Below, in pieces: positions 55,986-64,000 of a stretch of DNA of 64,000 bases. Under the pieces are notes generated by a model that ran no database searches, had not been told where the DNA came from, and saw only the letters and a program-made list of their open reading frames with translations. A program made the translations under genes and the position numbers. Source of the DNA: Alteromonas sp. ASW11-130 (lineage in GTDB: Bacteria > Pseudomonadota > Gammaproteobacteria > Enterobacterales > Alteromonadaceae); assembly GCF_026183735.1 (NCBI RefSeq), contig NZ_JAPFRE010000018.1:1-64000 (forward strand). The letters are read 5' to 3'. The number at the start of each line of letters is the position of its first letter. Within the stretch, counting starts at the first letter, position 1.

Positions 55986-56679
55986 AATATAGATTCTCTC
56001 ATAACTTAAAAAGCAGTGAATAATTCACAACCCAACCCGAGTTTTTACGATTCATTGAAACATCATAGAAACGAGTCAAATTGTGCCAAATTCCTAACGC
56101 TGATTTCATTTGGCCCTAGGGGATAGAATAGATAAGAAATATAAGTGTAGACGAACTAAGTGGGGGAAGCGTATGTAACGCTTAAGTTATAGATTCACTA
56201 AGCGCAAACTTTGGTCTTTAATAGCTCCTGGTGTACTTCCAATTCGTCAAAAAGCGCCTGTAAAAATTAAAAACGTTGTATGTTTAACCTTCGCTATCTA
56301 ATTCATTTTCTCATAGGGCAAATACATCTGAGTAATAACAGCTTTACGAAGAAAATGGGAAACTTTTAAACGCTAATTTGAGCAATGCGAAAAAGTGGGG
56401 TCGCCCTGTGAATTTATTGACAGAAAATAGCAATTCAATAACCTGCACTGTATTGTACATTCGAATAACTGGATTAGAATCGACCGCAGTGCAGACTATT
56501 TCAACTGCGTTTAGCGATTTATTATAAGGTTGGCTATCTCGGCGAAAGCAGGTCGCCCGCATACAATGGCGGACAAGGGGGGAACAAGTTAGGAAGAAGA
56601 TACTGGAATTATTATAAACCTGTGGCCAAAGAGAGTTGGCCACTTGGGCGCTTTTTTGTTATGAATCATAATAGGGGTT
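55986..56679. other. Intergenic region with one perfect inverted repeat
   Basis: About 690 bp between two minus-strand genes, with no convincing ORF. Near its right end GTGGCCA-AAGAGAGT-TGGCCAC (56622-56643) forms a 7-bp hairpin just past the end of the CadC-like gene. It could be that gene's terminator, though the following T run is weak. Confidence 0.45.
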
Positions 56680-58212
56680 TTATTCAGGCTTGATCTCGTT
56701 ACTGAGTTGCGTCAACCATTGCTCGACAACCATTTTTTTATCAATCAACTCCCTTTGTTTAGCTACACTTAGTGCTTGTTGGGCGAATTTCAGCGCTTGC
56801 GCATGTTGATTTTGCGCGTAAGCCAGTTGTGAAAGGTTCATCAAGCCATTTGTATAGCCTAATGGACATTGCATTACCTGATGATAGTCCATGGCTTTGT
56901 GATACGAAGTGTTGGCTTGCGAGAAATTACCTTCAAATTGATAAAGTTGTCCATTTACTTCTTCTAGGTAGGCTAAATATAGCCAGTCTTTAATCTGCTG
57001 AGCACCTTCTTTTGCAGCGGTAAAAAAAGTTTGCGCAGTATCTGGTTTTCCGTGTTGTAGATGATTTACGCCCTGCCAGAAGTTTAAACGAACAAGTTCT
57101 TTTTTCTCATTCACAGCTTTCGCTTGAGAAATTCCTTGCTGCAAAACGTCAAAAGCCTGTTGAAAGGGGAAGCGCTGCTCAACTAATAGTTGTCCGAGAA
57201 TACGTCTTTCGATGATGGCGAGGGGATGGGTAATAATGGCAGCATTAAGTAAATCTATTGCTTGTTTAAATTCACCTTCCAACTTTAAAACAATTGCATT
57301 GGAAAGGATTTCATTTGCCAGTGAAGACTCATAATTGTCATCAGGCAGCGCGTAATCTTTATCCAGTCGTTTGCCGATAATTCCGGCTAAATTATCGACC
57401 GCTTGATTGACTTGACCGTTTGATACCGTTCCTTTTTCAACATTGTCACGATAATAAAGCGTATAAAGTAATTGGTAGTCGTTTGGTGAGCCTGTCAACG
57501 TCATTGCGACAATTAAATTTGCCCCAGAGACCTGAAAAATCTGCTCAATATGCTTTTTATCCAACGCGGTAAACGGTGCTTTCGCTCTCGCTATTACATC
57601 AAATACATAGTCGGCTTCTAATACTCCTGCGGTATGGGTGGAGTGTAAACGCTGAATCAACTGATCCATAGCGCCATATCTTACCCATTTGTGATCGGCG
57701 TCATTGATTTGATTATTCACAGGTAAAACAACAAGGGAGCCACTGATAGGGGGATCACTTGGGGAATCTTTCGAAAGCGTAATCAGGGCTATAGCCATGG
57801 TAAATATAGCGAAGCATATTACAGCAAATGACTTACTAAACTTTCTGTTATGTAACTTGCTGTTAGCCGTTTTATCTGCAACGTTTGATACCTGCTCTAC
57901 AGGCTGCAACCAGATGTAACCTTTACGCGGTATGGTTTTTATAACCTCTTCACCACAGAAGATTTTTCGCAGTTCCTTTATTGACTGAAAAATTACTTGA
58001 TCATCAACTACTACATCATCCCAAACAGTTTCCAGGATATGCCCTTTAGAGACAGTATCCCCCACATTTTCCAATAGAAGTGTTAGAAGTTGCATGGTCT
58101 TTGGTCGGACCATGATTACAGTATCGCCGTGGAGAATTTGTCCGCGGTGGGGATAGACTAAACGATCAACGGTAGTAAAACAGTTTTGCACGGTTAAAAC
58201 GCTTGATAACAA
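56680..58212 (-). CDS. CadC/ToxR-like membrane transcription regulator with TPR domain
   Basis: This 510-residue protein has an OmpR-type winged helix at 15-105 (MVRPKTMQLLTLLLENVGDTVSK, VFQSIKELRKIF, IPRKGYIWLQPV). A single transmembrane helix lies at about 128-147 and a periplasmic part ends in TPR-like helices (about 290-500). Such one-component regulators bind DNA from the inner membrane and sense periplasmic conditions. It is divergent from the CPBP protease gene with a 224-bp gap, so that pair is a likely target. Confidence 0.85.
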   Translation of the reverse strand: MLSSVLTVQNCFTTVDRLVYPHRGQILHGDTVIMVRPKTMQLLTLLLENVGDTVSKGHILETVWDDVVVDDQVIFQSIKELRKIFCGEEVIKTIPRKGYIWLQPVEQVSNVADKTANSKLHNRKFSKSFAVICFAIFTMAIALITLSKDSPSDPPISGSLVVLPVNNQINDADHKWVRYGAMDQLIQRLHSTHTAGVLEADYVFDVIARAKAPFTALDKKHIEQIFQVSGANLIVAMTLTGSPNDYQLLYTLYYRDNVEKGTVSNGQVNQAVDNLAGIIGKRLDKDYALPDDNYESSLANEILSNAIVLKLEGEFKQAIDLLNAAIITHPLAIIERRILGQLLVEQRFPFQQAFDVLQQGISQAKAVNEKKELVRLNFWQGVNHLQHGKPDTAQTFFTAAKEGAQQIKDWLYLAYLEEVNGQLYQFEGNFSQANTSYHKAMDYHQVMQCPLGYTNGLMNLSQLAYAQNQHAQALKFAQQALSVAKQRELIDKKMVVEQWLTQLSNEIKPE

Positions 58213-58436
58213 ACTTCTGAATACGATTTTACAGTAATTTTCTAGTATATCAGTAACAAATATCGGTTTTTAAAAATGCGAATAAATTCAATGCATTGAG
58301 TAGGGAGGATGAGTGGTTTCAGGTTTTTTCAGAACGTTTCAGTGGCGTTTTATCGGTTAAATGAGAGTCTCAATTTCAGCGTGACCCATCAACTTATGTG
58401 TGTGTTACTTAATTCAATTTTTGAGGCGAAAAATTT

Positions 58437-59243
58437 ATGCTGTCATTAGAACGCTTTTTTAATCACTACCCCTTAATCAGTGCAACATTATCTGTATTGT
58501 TTTTAATTCTTTTTACGCAAGTTGGTGCGTTAATTCTCGGAAGTCTGTTTGCAGAAATAGGACGAGACTACTTTGCAACTCTTTTAAGGATGCTTAGTGG
58601 TGTTTTCGTCATTGCATTGATGTTTCGCTTATCCTGGCTGAAAGATGGATTTATTTCTACACCTGTAAAGCACTGGGGGAAGGGCTGGTTATTGTTCATG
58701 CTTCCTTTAGCAAGCCTTGGCTTAGTTAACTTCTTTGGTGTCAACTGGCAGACGCTTCAATTCGATGTTGGCACATTCTGGTTTTGGTTAATTGATAACG
58801 CCAGCACAGGTGTTTTTGAAGAAACCATGATGCGGGCACTTGTATTTTGTATCTTGCTGAAGGCATGGGGAAATACGCGAGCTGGCGTTTATAAAGCGGC
58901 GCTTGCTCAGGCGCTAATTTTTGGCGCTGTACATTTACTTAATTTGATAAATGGTTTTGCAGTAGAAGTCGTCGCCCAGGTTTTCTATGCCACCTTCATT
59001 GGATTTGGTTTCGCAGGAGCGGTTATCTACACGCGCAGTATTTGGCCTGCTGTATTCGTTCATGGGTTTATAAATGCTGTTGCCAATATTAACGCCTATT
59101 TCAATCCCAACTTTGTTGACACACCCACTAGCAGTCTAACGCTACTCGGTTTGGTGGCATTTATATTCGTCATCGGCGTGCTACCAGGGCATTTGGGTAT
59201 TCGTCGATACTGGCGTGATAATAGATGTTCAGCATCAGTGTAG
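58437..59243 (+). CDS. CPBP-family intramembrane metalloprotease (CAAX protease-like)
   Basis: This 268-residue multi-pass membrane protein has the Abi/CPBP motifs: motif 1 FEETMMRALVF, motif 2 FGAVHLLN and motif 3 FVHGFINAVAN, supplying the paired glutamates, Arg and two histidines. CPBP enzymes cleave membrane-embedded peptides and can give bacteriocin immunity. It is followed by an exported protein gene after 9 bp and divergent from a membrane regulator. Confidence 0.85.
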   Translation: MLSLERFFNHYPLISATLSVLFLILFTQVGALILGSLFAEIGRDYFATLLRMLSGVFVIALMFRLSWLKDGFISTPVKHWGKGWLLFMLPLASLGLVNFFGVNWQTLQFDVGTFWFWLIDNASTGVFEETMMRALVFCILLKAWGNTRAGVYKAALAQALIFGAVHLLNLINGFAVEVVAQVFYATFIGFGFAGAVIYTRSIWPAVFVHGFINAVANINAYFNPNFVDTPTSSLTLLGLVAFIFVIGVLPGHLGIRRYWRDNRCSASV

Positions 59244-59252
59244 GTGAGTTAG

Positions 59253-59987
59253 ATGTCAAAAGTGATAATGAATTATTCGCTTTGTTGTCTGTTGTTTCTA
59301 ATCACGTGTTGCTTTAGCGCTGCAAATGCAAATCAATCTAATGATGAGAAAGCATTTAAAGCGCTTGAACAAGCGTTAAATGATTTACAGCGTTGCAATA
59401 GGCAACTCCCCAGTGACTATGTGTTGAGTTACTCGAAACAGGAGCAAAATAAGGAAGGGGATTACTCTATAACCCGTGTACATCGTCGAAATAAAGAGCA
59501 AATAGATGCTGTATTGATTGAATCTGAAGGAGACATAGATCAAAACCGTAGTATAAATTGGAATGGCTTTGTTTTGGTTACGTTACCACTTCAAACTATT
59601 CATGACGCAATCTTTGTTAGAGAAAACGACACCAGTTGGAAGTATAAAATACCTTCACCTGTGCAGGCGCAAACGGATACCCAAGTTGATTTGTCGCATG
59701 CCAATGAGAAACTTAACCAACAATTGGTAACCGAAGTGACTGTGCGTAAGGATATGCCGATTTTTACGAGTATGCGTATTTTTGCTCCCCACCCATTTTC
59801 CCCTTCACTGTTAGCAAAAGTGACTAAGTTTGATGTGGGATTAGATTTTAATGAAGTATCAGATTCAGGTCCGCTTTATGTGGCGAAAGAAACCAGGCAA
59901 CTTACAGGGCGATACGGGCTGCTTATCTCTTTTGATGAATGGGTGGAAACGACCCAATATGATGTAAAAATTGTTCAATATCGGTAA
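59253..59987 (+). CDS. Exported protein of unknown function
   Basis: This 244-residue protein has a signal peptide (about 1-27; ends FSAANA). The mature part is mostly beta with charged loops and contains a single Cys early on (QRCNRQ). I do not recognise a family. It lies 9 bp after the CPBP protease gene and so is probably co-expressed with it. Confidence 0.65.
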   Translation: MSKVIMNYSLCCLLFLITCCFSAANANQSNDEKAFKALEQALNDLQRCNRQLPSDYVLSYSKQEQNKEGDYSITRVHRRNKEQIDAVLIESEGDIDQNRSINWNGFVLVTLPLQTIHDAIFVRENDTSWKYKIPSPVQAQTDTQVDLSHANEKLNQQLVTEVTVRKDMPIFTSMRIFAPHPFSPSLLAKVTKFDVGLDFNEVSDSGPLYVAKETRQLTGRYGLLISFDEWVETTQYDVKIVQYR

Positions 59988-60500
59988 AACCATGCAGTTT
60001 AAACTGTGATTAGGTTCTTGTATGCGTTAGCTGCTAGTCAATTATTAGGTAATGTATTTCACCGCTCATAACGTAAAGTGAAGTGGTGATCGCAATGTAA
60101 AGTAGGTAGCAGGGGGAGTGAGGCTGACGGCATGGTTATGGAGAGGAGATTAAATCGAAGCTCGCGTTTATGAGAGTCCAAGTAATTTGTCTACCGATAA
60201 CTTACCGAATAATCGTGAAAACGCTAATTTAGAAAACGGATAGTAAAGGCGAAATGGGCGTGGTACTTCAACGCCTCATTTCGTCTTTAAAATCACCCCA
60301 ATCACCTTATTTCAGCCTTCAGCATGGTTAGTCTAATTGACATCAAGCTATTTCTAACATAGCGTAATTTCTTGCAGGGACAAGCAGTTACATCGACTTT
60401 TTCATTAGTCCTGCATGATTTAAAGGCGAGTGCGTTGTTCTTTGCTTTGAAACTGCAAAGTCGCTCGTATCAAAACCAACCAAAAATTTTGCGAGGACAA
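59988..60500. other. Intergenic region before exported methyltransferase
   Basis: About 510 bp. The frame of the downstream gene is open back to 60372 but that part lacks signal-peptide or family features. No RNA or strong terminator was recognised. Confidence 0.45.
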
Positions 60501-61349
60501 ATGAAAAAGAAATCACTAGCGATTGCTGCGTTAATTTTAAGTTCACTTTCACCGCTACTGTCTGCGGATGAACATACAAATGATGCAGTATGGCGTGCAG
60601 TTCATGATAACTCACATCGTACCCAAGACGATAAGCAACGAGACAGGTATCGTCACCCTGAAGCGGTACTGAAGTTTTTTAATATTCAAAATAATTCTGT
60701 CGTTGCGGAAGTAGCACCGGGAACGGGTTGGTATACCCGTATACTGGCTCCTTTGGTGAAAGATGAAGGCAAATATATTGGCTTAAACCATGATCCCGAC
60801 TTCTACGCCAAACGTTTTCCAGACAACAAAGAGTGGGCGGACCGGTTACGCAGTTACCCTGAGCGGCTTAAAGAAGAGCCCGAATTATACGGATCGAAAG
60901 CGGTAGGTTCATGGATACCTATCACAGGGAAGCTACCTGTAGAGCAAGCGTCTGTCGATGTTGTATTCATTTCGCGTACATTGCACAATTGGCAAAATCA
61001 GGGGCGAATAGAAGAAGGGTTGCAGCAAAGTTGGCAAATTTTAAAGCCCAAAGGTGTATTGGCAATAGTGCAGCATAGAATGGCTGATAGTTATAAAGGA
61101 ACGCGTGAAGATGCAGCGAAGAAGGGGCGATTTGTCGAGTCAGATCTAATAGCGCTAGTCGAAGAACAGGGGTTCAAGCTTGTCGAAAAATCCGAGATAA
61201 ACGCAAACCCTAAAGATACGGCCGACTATGAAAAAGGCGTTTGGACGCTACCGCCTTCTTTGGCTATGAAAGATGAAAATAGAACGCATTATCTGGAAAT
61301 AGGTGAGTCAGACCGCATGACATTGAAATTTGTTAAAATTAAAGCTTAA
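60501..61349 (+). CDS. Exported SAM-dependent methyltransferase-like protein
   Basis: This 282-residue protein has a signal peptide (about 1-21; cleaved near LLSA). A class I methyltransferase fold follows: VVAEVAPGTGWYTRIL is motif I, and DVVFISRTLHNWQ and LKPKGVLAIVQHRM are later strands. Family members with signal peptides are known (COG4798-type), although SAM is not expected in the periplasm, so the true ligand is unclear. ATG at 60501 has GAGG 5 bp upstream and gives a clean signal peptide. Confidence 0.83.
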   Translation: MKKKSLAIAALILSSLSPLLSADEHTNDAVWRAVHDNSHRTQDDKQRDRYRHPEAVLKFFNIQNNSVVAEVAPGTGWYTRILAPLVKDEGKYIGLNHDPDFYAKRFPDNKEWADRLRSYPERLKEEPELYGSKAVGSWIPITGKLPVEQASVDVVFISRTLHNWQNQGRIEEGLQQSWQILKPKGVLAIVQHRMADSYKGTREDAAKKGRFVESDLIALVEEQGFKLVEKSEINANPKDTADYEKGVWTLPPSLAMKDENRTHYLEIGESDRMTLKFVKIKA

Positions 61350-61550
61350 CAAAGTGGGCACAGCTTAGAACGCAGAATTCGCACTTTACTAATTGCAAAT
61401 CAGCAAGTAGTGAAAGTGCGAGGTCAACGGCAGCGCGTTTTACCCTTATTCCATCACGTATCACTAGAACGGTTCCGCCAACTTAAAACGAAAACCAGCG
61501 AGCAGGGTAAAAAGGGGAGAAAATCACAATAGAAGGTTATCTATTTTCAC

Positions 61551-62180
61551 CTAATTCAAATCCATCAACTGCTGAAATTCGTCAATAAATAAACCGACGT
61601 GGTAACCATCCATAAGCGCATGATGAACGTGAACGGAAAACGGCATGATCTTCTTTCCATCAATGTCGGTTACTCTTCCGATTGAGATTTTGGGACAGCT
61701 ATCGGGCAACGAAAAATTTCTGGCATGGGATACTGAAGTGAATTTTATCCAAGGCAGGGCGGAAAAATGGATAACATTATCGCTGGCGCCTGATGGGTTT
61801 AAATCGTGACTGTTCCTGACTTGTTCAATAGCGACTTGAGCATCCTTTTCGAACTGATCAAAAGATTTCTGGAATTCAATATTGGAGAAGCCAAAGGTAC
61901 CGTTTGGTCTGTTGATAGTTGATGCGGCGTTTACCTTATTATGGACAATCACTTTATCGTCCACTATACGATAGCGGAATGGCTCAACGTTATTGGCGGC
62001 AATCAGTGCTTTGTGCAAGTAGACGAGAAAAAATGACACGCCTGCACGTTTGGCTGATTGAAAAGCAAGTGTGCAATCAATGTCTACAGAGACACCGAAA
62101 AAAGGCTCTTCATAGGTTTTGAAAAAGTGGAAGTGGGCTTTTCTGTCCCATGTATCCAGGTTAAGTTCAGTGAAACTCAT
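61551..62180 (-). CDS. Type A chloramphenicol acetyltransferase-like protein
   Basis: This 209-residue protein has the length and motifs of CatA enzymes. These include the N-terminal WDRKAHFHFFKTY, FFLVYLHKAL, the active-site ALPWIKFTSVSHARN segment, and the catalytic-histidine motif HVHHALMDGYHVG with conserved Asp. These trimers acetylate chloramphenicol, though some family members act on other substrates. All key residues are present. It follows the S41-like gene by 9 bp in one operon. Confidence 0.87.
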   Translation of the reverse strand: MSFTELNLDTWDRKAHFHFFKTYEEPFFGVSVDIDCTLAFQSAKRAGVSFFLVYLHKALIAANNVEPFRYRIVDDKVIVHNKVNAASTINRPNGTFGFSNIEFQKSFDQFEKDAQVAIEQVRNSHDLNPSGASDNVIHFSALPWIKFTSVSHARNFSLPDSCPKISIGRVTDIDGKKIMPFSVHVHHALMDGYHVGLFIDEFQQLMDLN

Positions 62181-62189
62181 TTTTGTTCT

Positions 62190-63143
62190 TTATCTCGATA
62201 TCTCAGTGGTTGCCAGGTTAATTGCAGTCTTTAGGCTTTCTTGCGCTGAAACTTGATAGTCTGCGATAACACCATAGTCTTGCCAGTTTTCGTTTGTTTT
62301 CGGGTGGTGAGTTTGCGCATAAGTCAGGATTAAATTTGCATGCTGACTGACCGGCAAAGTTTTTTTCATAAGCGCCACGCCCATGGTGTCTTCACCGACT
62401 ATCACTGCAGCATGGTGATATTTCAGGGTATAACCAACAAATTCCCACGGGCCGACCACAAACCCTGAGTTTAAAACATACACAGGGGTATCGTAAAACC
62501 GTTGAGCGTTTATAAAATTGTCTTGAATAATTATTTTTGCGGGTGCTTCTTCAGGGTTCAGAAAAACATCGGCAATCACCGTGTCAGGCGCAACAAAGAA
62601 ACTGATAAGCTGCTGTGCGAGCGGTAGCGTTCCCAATCCAGTGATTCGTAAATCGATAATTAACGCACGAGATTCGGCCAGGTATGCCATTGCTGAATCA
62701 AGTTCGTTCTGGGCTGAAGAAAACAAAAAATCACCATCAAATCGTATATAACCTATGTCATTTTCCAGCATGTCGACTTGAATCGCGTTTGACTCTTGTC
62801 TGGTTAATTTATTCTTCAGCGGGTTGTGAATTTCACGCTCAACCAGCTCAAACCCCGAGTCGTTGGTCGCTTTGATTAAAATATTTTCGAGAATTTGTTT
62901 AAACATACCGAATGGATAAGACTGATCGAAAGCGCCAATGTCCAATTTATGTAACAAATCCTGCGCCACGTCTTTGGCTTTATCCGGGAACAAATAGTCA
63001 TGCTCAAGAACGTCTACCGTATTGAGCACAATTTCGCGAACTTCATTTTCTGACAGTATTATTTCGTTTTGCCTGGCAAGTACTGGTTGGCTACTGACAA
63101 CCAGCATTATAAGAACAAAGAAAATATGGGTAAGTTTTTTCAT
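62190..63143 (-). CDS. S41 (tail-specific protease/IRBP)-like exported protein, catalytically degenerate
   Basis: This 317-residue protein has a signal peptide (about 1-24) and the S41/IRBP fold: an N-terminal helical domain, then NDIGYIRFDGDFLFS, LIIDLRITGLGTLPLAQQLISFF, VYVLNSGF, and IVGEDTMGVAL. The place of the nucleophile serine (usually in FSAAE) reads FVVGPWEF here, so the serine seems lost. It may be a binding protein rather than a protease. ATG at 63143 (AAGG upstream) is preferred. It is first in an operon with the Cat-like gene. Confidence 0.72.
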   Translation of the reverse strand: MKKLTHIFFVLIMLVVSSQPVLARQNEIILSENEVREIVLNTVDVLEHDYLFPDKAKDVAQDLLHKLDIGAFDQSYPFGMFKQILENILIKATNDSGFELVEREIHNPLKNKLTRQESNAIQVDMLENDIGYIRFDGDFLFSSAQNELDSAMAYLAESRALIIDLRITGLGTLPLAQQLISFFVAPDTVIADVFLNPEEAPAKIIIQDNFINAQRFYDTPVYVLNSGFVVGPWEFVGYTLKYHHAAVIVGEDTMGVALMKKTLPVSQHANLILTYAQTHHPKTNENWQDYGVIADYQVSAQESLKTAINLATTEISR

Positions 63144-63347
63144 GACCTTCACAGGCAAGATGAGAAGAACGTATTGATATAGACAAAGTTTCTTTTTTCA
63201 AGCTTCTTCCCCAACGTTACCTAACTTTAAACACCGAACATAGCCCACTGGCATAAAAGTGTCGTCTGATTAACCGAAATTAAAGACAAGCTATTTGCAA
63301 TAAATCGTATGCTTTTTTAGCTTTTTATCTTATTTTAAAGGTTTCTC

Positions 63348-64000
63348 ATGCTTCAAGCTGAATCTGTTAGATCCAAATTACTTGTTCTTATCACCATCCC
63401 CATTATTTTAAATGCCATACTGGCTCTATATGCAAGTCAGCGTTTAGGCGCGGTTAGTAATACTGTGCAAACGGTTAATACTGAACGCTTACAGCCGTTG
63501 CGAAACCTTGATAAAATCATGCGTCTCTACAGCAATGGCGTAGTCGATTTAGCGCACAAAAGTATATCGCAAATGCTATTGTGGAAGGAAGCCGACGCGC
63601 AGCTGGCGGAAACACGACAGAAACTTTCTAAAGCATGGGCAAGCTATCGTAACCGTGATTTATCGTCGGAAGAATCAGCGTTACTGCAACAGAATAAAAC
63701 TGCATTTAAATCGGCCGAACAAGCAATAAGTAAATTGGAAAGTTTTATTGATGAGCAGTCTTCTTATAGCATAGGAAGCTTTGTCGATTTGCAGTTGTAT
63801 CCCGCTTTAGAGCCAATACAGAATTTAGTGAAGCAGCTCATCGTTATTCAAAGCGAGCCGGCGCAGGGGTCAGCTTCGGTCGCAGAACGAATAGCCTCTA
63901 AAGCGCAAGTGACTGTATTTATAATTTTACTCGTTATGACATTGGCATTGGGAGCAATGGGATTCTGGCTATATCGTGGCATTCGTAGCCCGTTAACGGT
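63348..64000 (+). CDS. Methyl-accepting chemotaxis protein, N-terminal part (runs off window)
   Basis: From ATG at 63348 (AAAGG 8 bp upstream) an open frame continues past the window end. It encodes a first transmembrane helix (LLVLITIPIILNAILALYAS), a periplasmic four-helix-bundle sensor (about 35-185) and a second helix followed by YRGIRSPLT, the start of a HAMP domain. This is the layout of a chemoreceptor. A histidine kinase with the same sensor is possible because the signalling domain is outside the window. Confidence 0.7.
   Translation, partial: MLQAESVRSKLLVLITIPIILNAILALYASQRLGAVSNTVQTVNTERLQPLRNLDKIMRLYSNGVVDLAHKSISQMLLWKEADAQLAETRQKLSKAWASYRNRDLSSEESALLQQNKTAFKSAEQAISKLESFIDEQSSYSIGSFVDLQLYPALEPIQNLVKQLIVIQSEPAQGSASVAERIASKAQVTVFIILLVMTLALGAMGFWLYRGIRSPLT

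Noticed and set aside
56344..56643. 99-codon minus-strand frame between the AI-2E fusion and CadC-like genes
   Set aside because: Cys- and Ser-rich composition without family features, and it starts inside a hairpin; probably non-coding.

Overview
The window looks like a chromosomal segment of a marine gammaproteobacterium of the Alteromonadales, probably Alteromonadaceae. The reasoning is inference from gene content and order: rpsP-rimM-trmD-rplS, aroF-type DAHP synthase with tyrA and a nearby pheA, a glrK-qseG-glrR system, aspS-nudB-ruvCAB, ybgC-tolQRAB-pal-cpoB followed by two tRNA-Lys genes, and nadA, together with many GGDEF/EAL and receiver proteins and moderate GC. No 16S gene is present, so the genus is not fixed.

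Layout. (1) 1-7925: a WYL regulator followed by a tightly overlapping four-gene SMC operon (SMC ATPase, MksE/JetB-like, MksF/JetA-like, Toprim/JetD-like). This is a Wadjet/Mks-type anti-plasmid system with the first three genes in the reverse of the usual JetABC order. (2) 7926-10718: a TerB-like gene, a small membrane ORF broken by an amber codon, and an MsbA-type ABC exporter. (3) 10955-15916: housekeeping block rpsP operon, a hexapeptide acetyltransferase, and aroF-tyrA behind a perfect TyrR box. (4) 15917-21566: an accessory insert between tyrA and pheA. It carries a GNAT, a cytoplasmic pepsin-like aspartic protease and a split-borosin-type peptide alpha-N-methyltransferase, then a truncated GGDEF gene, a 69-residue peptide and an intact TPR-GGDEF protein. 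(5) 21567-23059: pheA with a complete phenylalanine attenuator and a 19-residue leader peptide. (6) 23128-29067: signalling cluster with a dual receiver, YciH, an STAS protein, a REC-PP2C-HATPase regulator (HsbA/HsbR-like partner switching), TerB and a GGDEF-EAL protein. (7) 29242-38562: EF-hand protein, glrK-qseG-glrR, aspS, nudB, ruvCAB and a glutaminase. (8) 38563-43190: gene-poor stretch with a LysE exporter, a LysR/VOC divergent pair, a possible recombinase remnant and a promoter-to-terminator unit that looks like an undescribed small RNA. (9) 43412-50673: Tol-Pal operon, two tRNA-Lys, nadA, a broken tRNA-Ser-like segment and tRNA-Ser(GGA). (10) 51694-64000: peripheral genes: an EEP-family phosphatase, a GlsB/YeaQ protein, an AI-2E-transporter/GAF fusion, a CadC-like TPR regulator divergent from a CPBP protease, an exported methyltransferase, a CatA-type acetyltransferase paired with a catalytically degenerate S41-like protein, and the start of a chemoreceptor.

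The two regions most worth a second look are the borosin-methyltransferase/pepsin-like protease locus (about 16.0-18.8 kb) and the reordered SMC defence operon (0.3-7.9 kb). The pheA attenuator and the candidate small RNA at 43.1 kb are the clearest non-coding finds. All family assignments come from reading motifs by eye; no database search was run.
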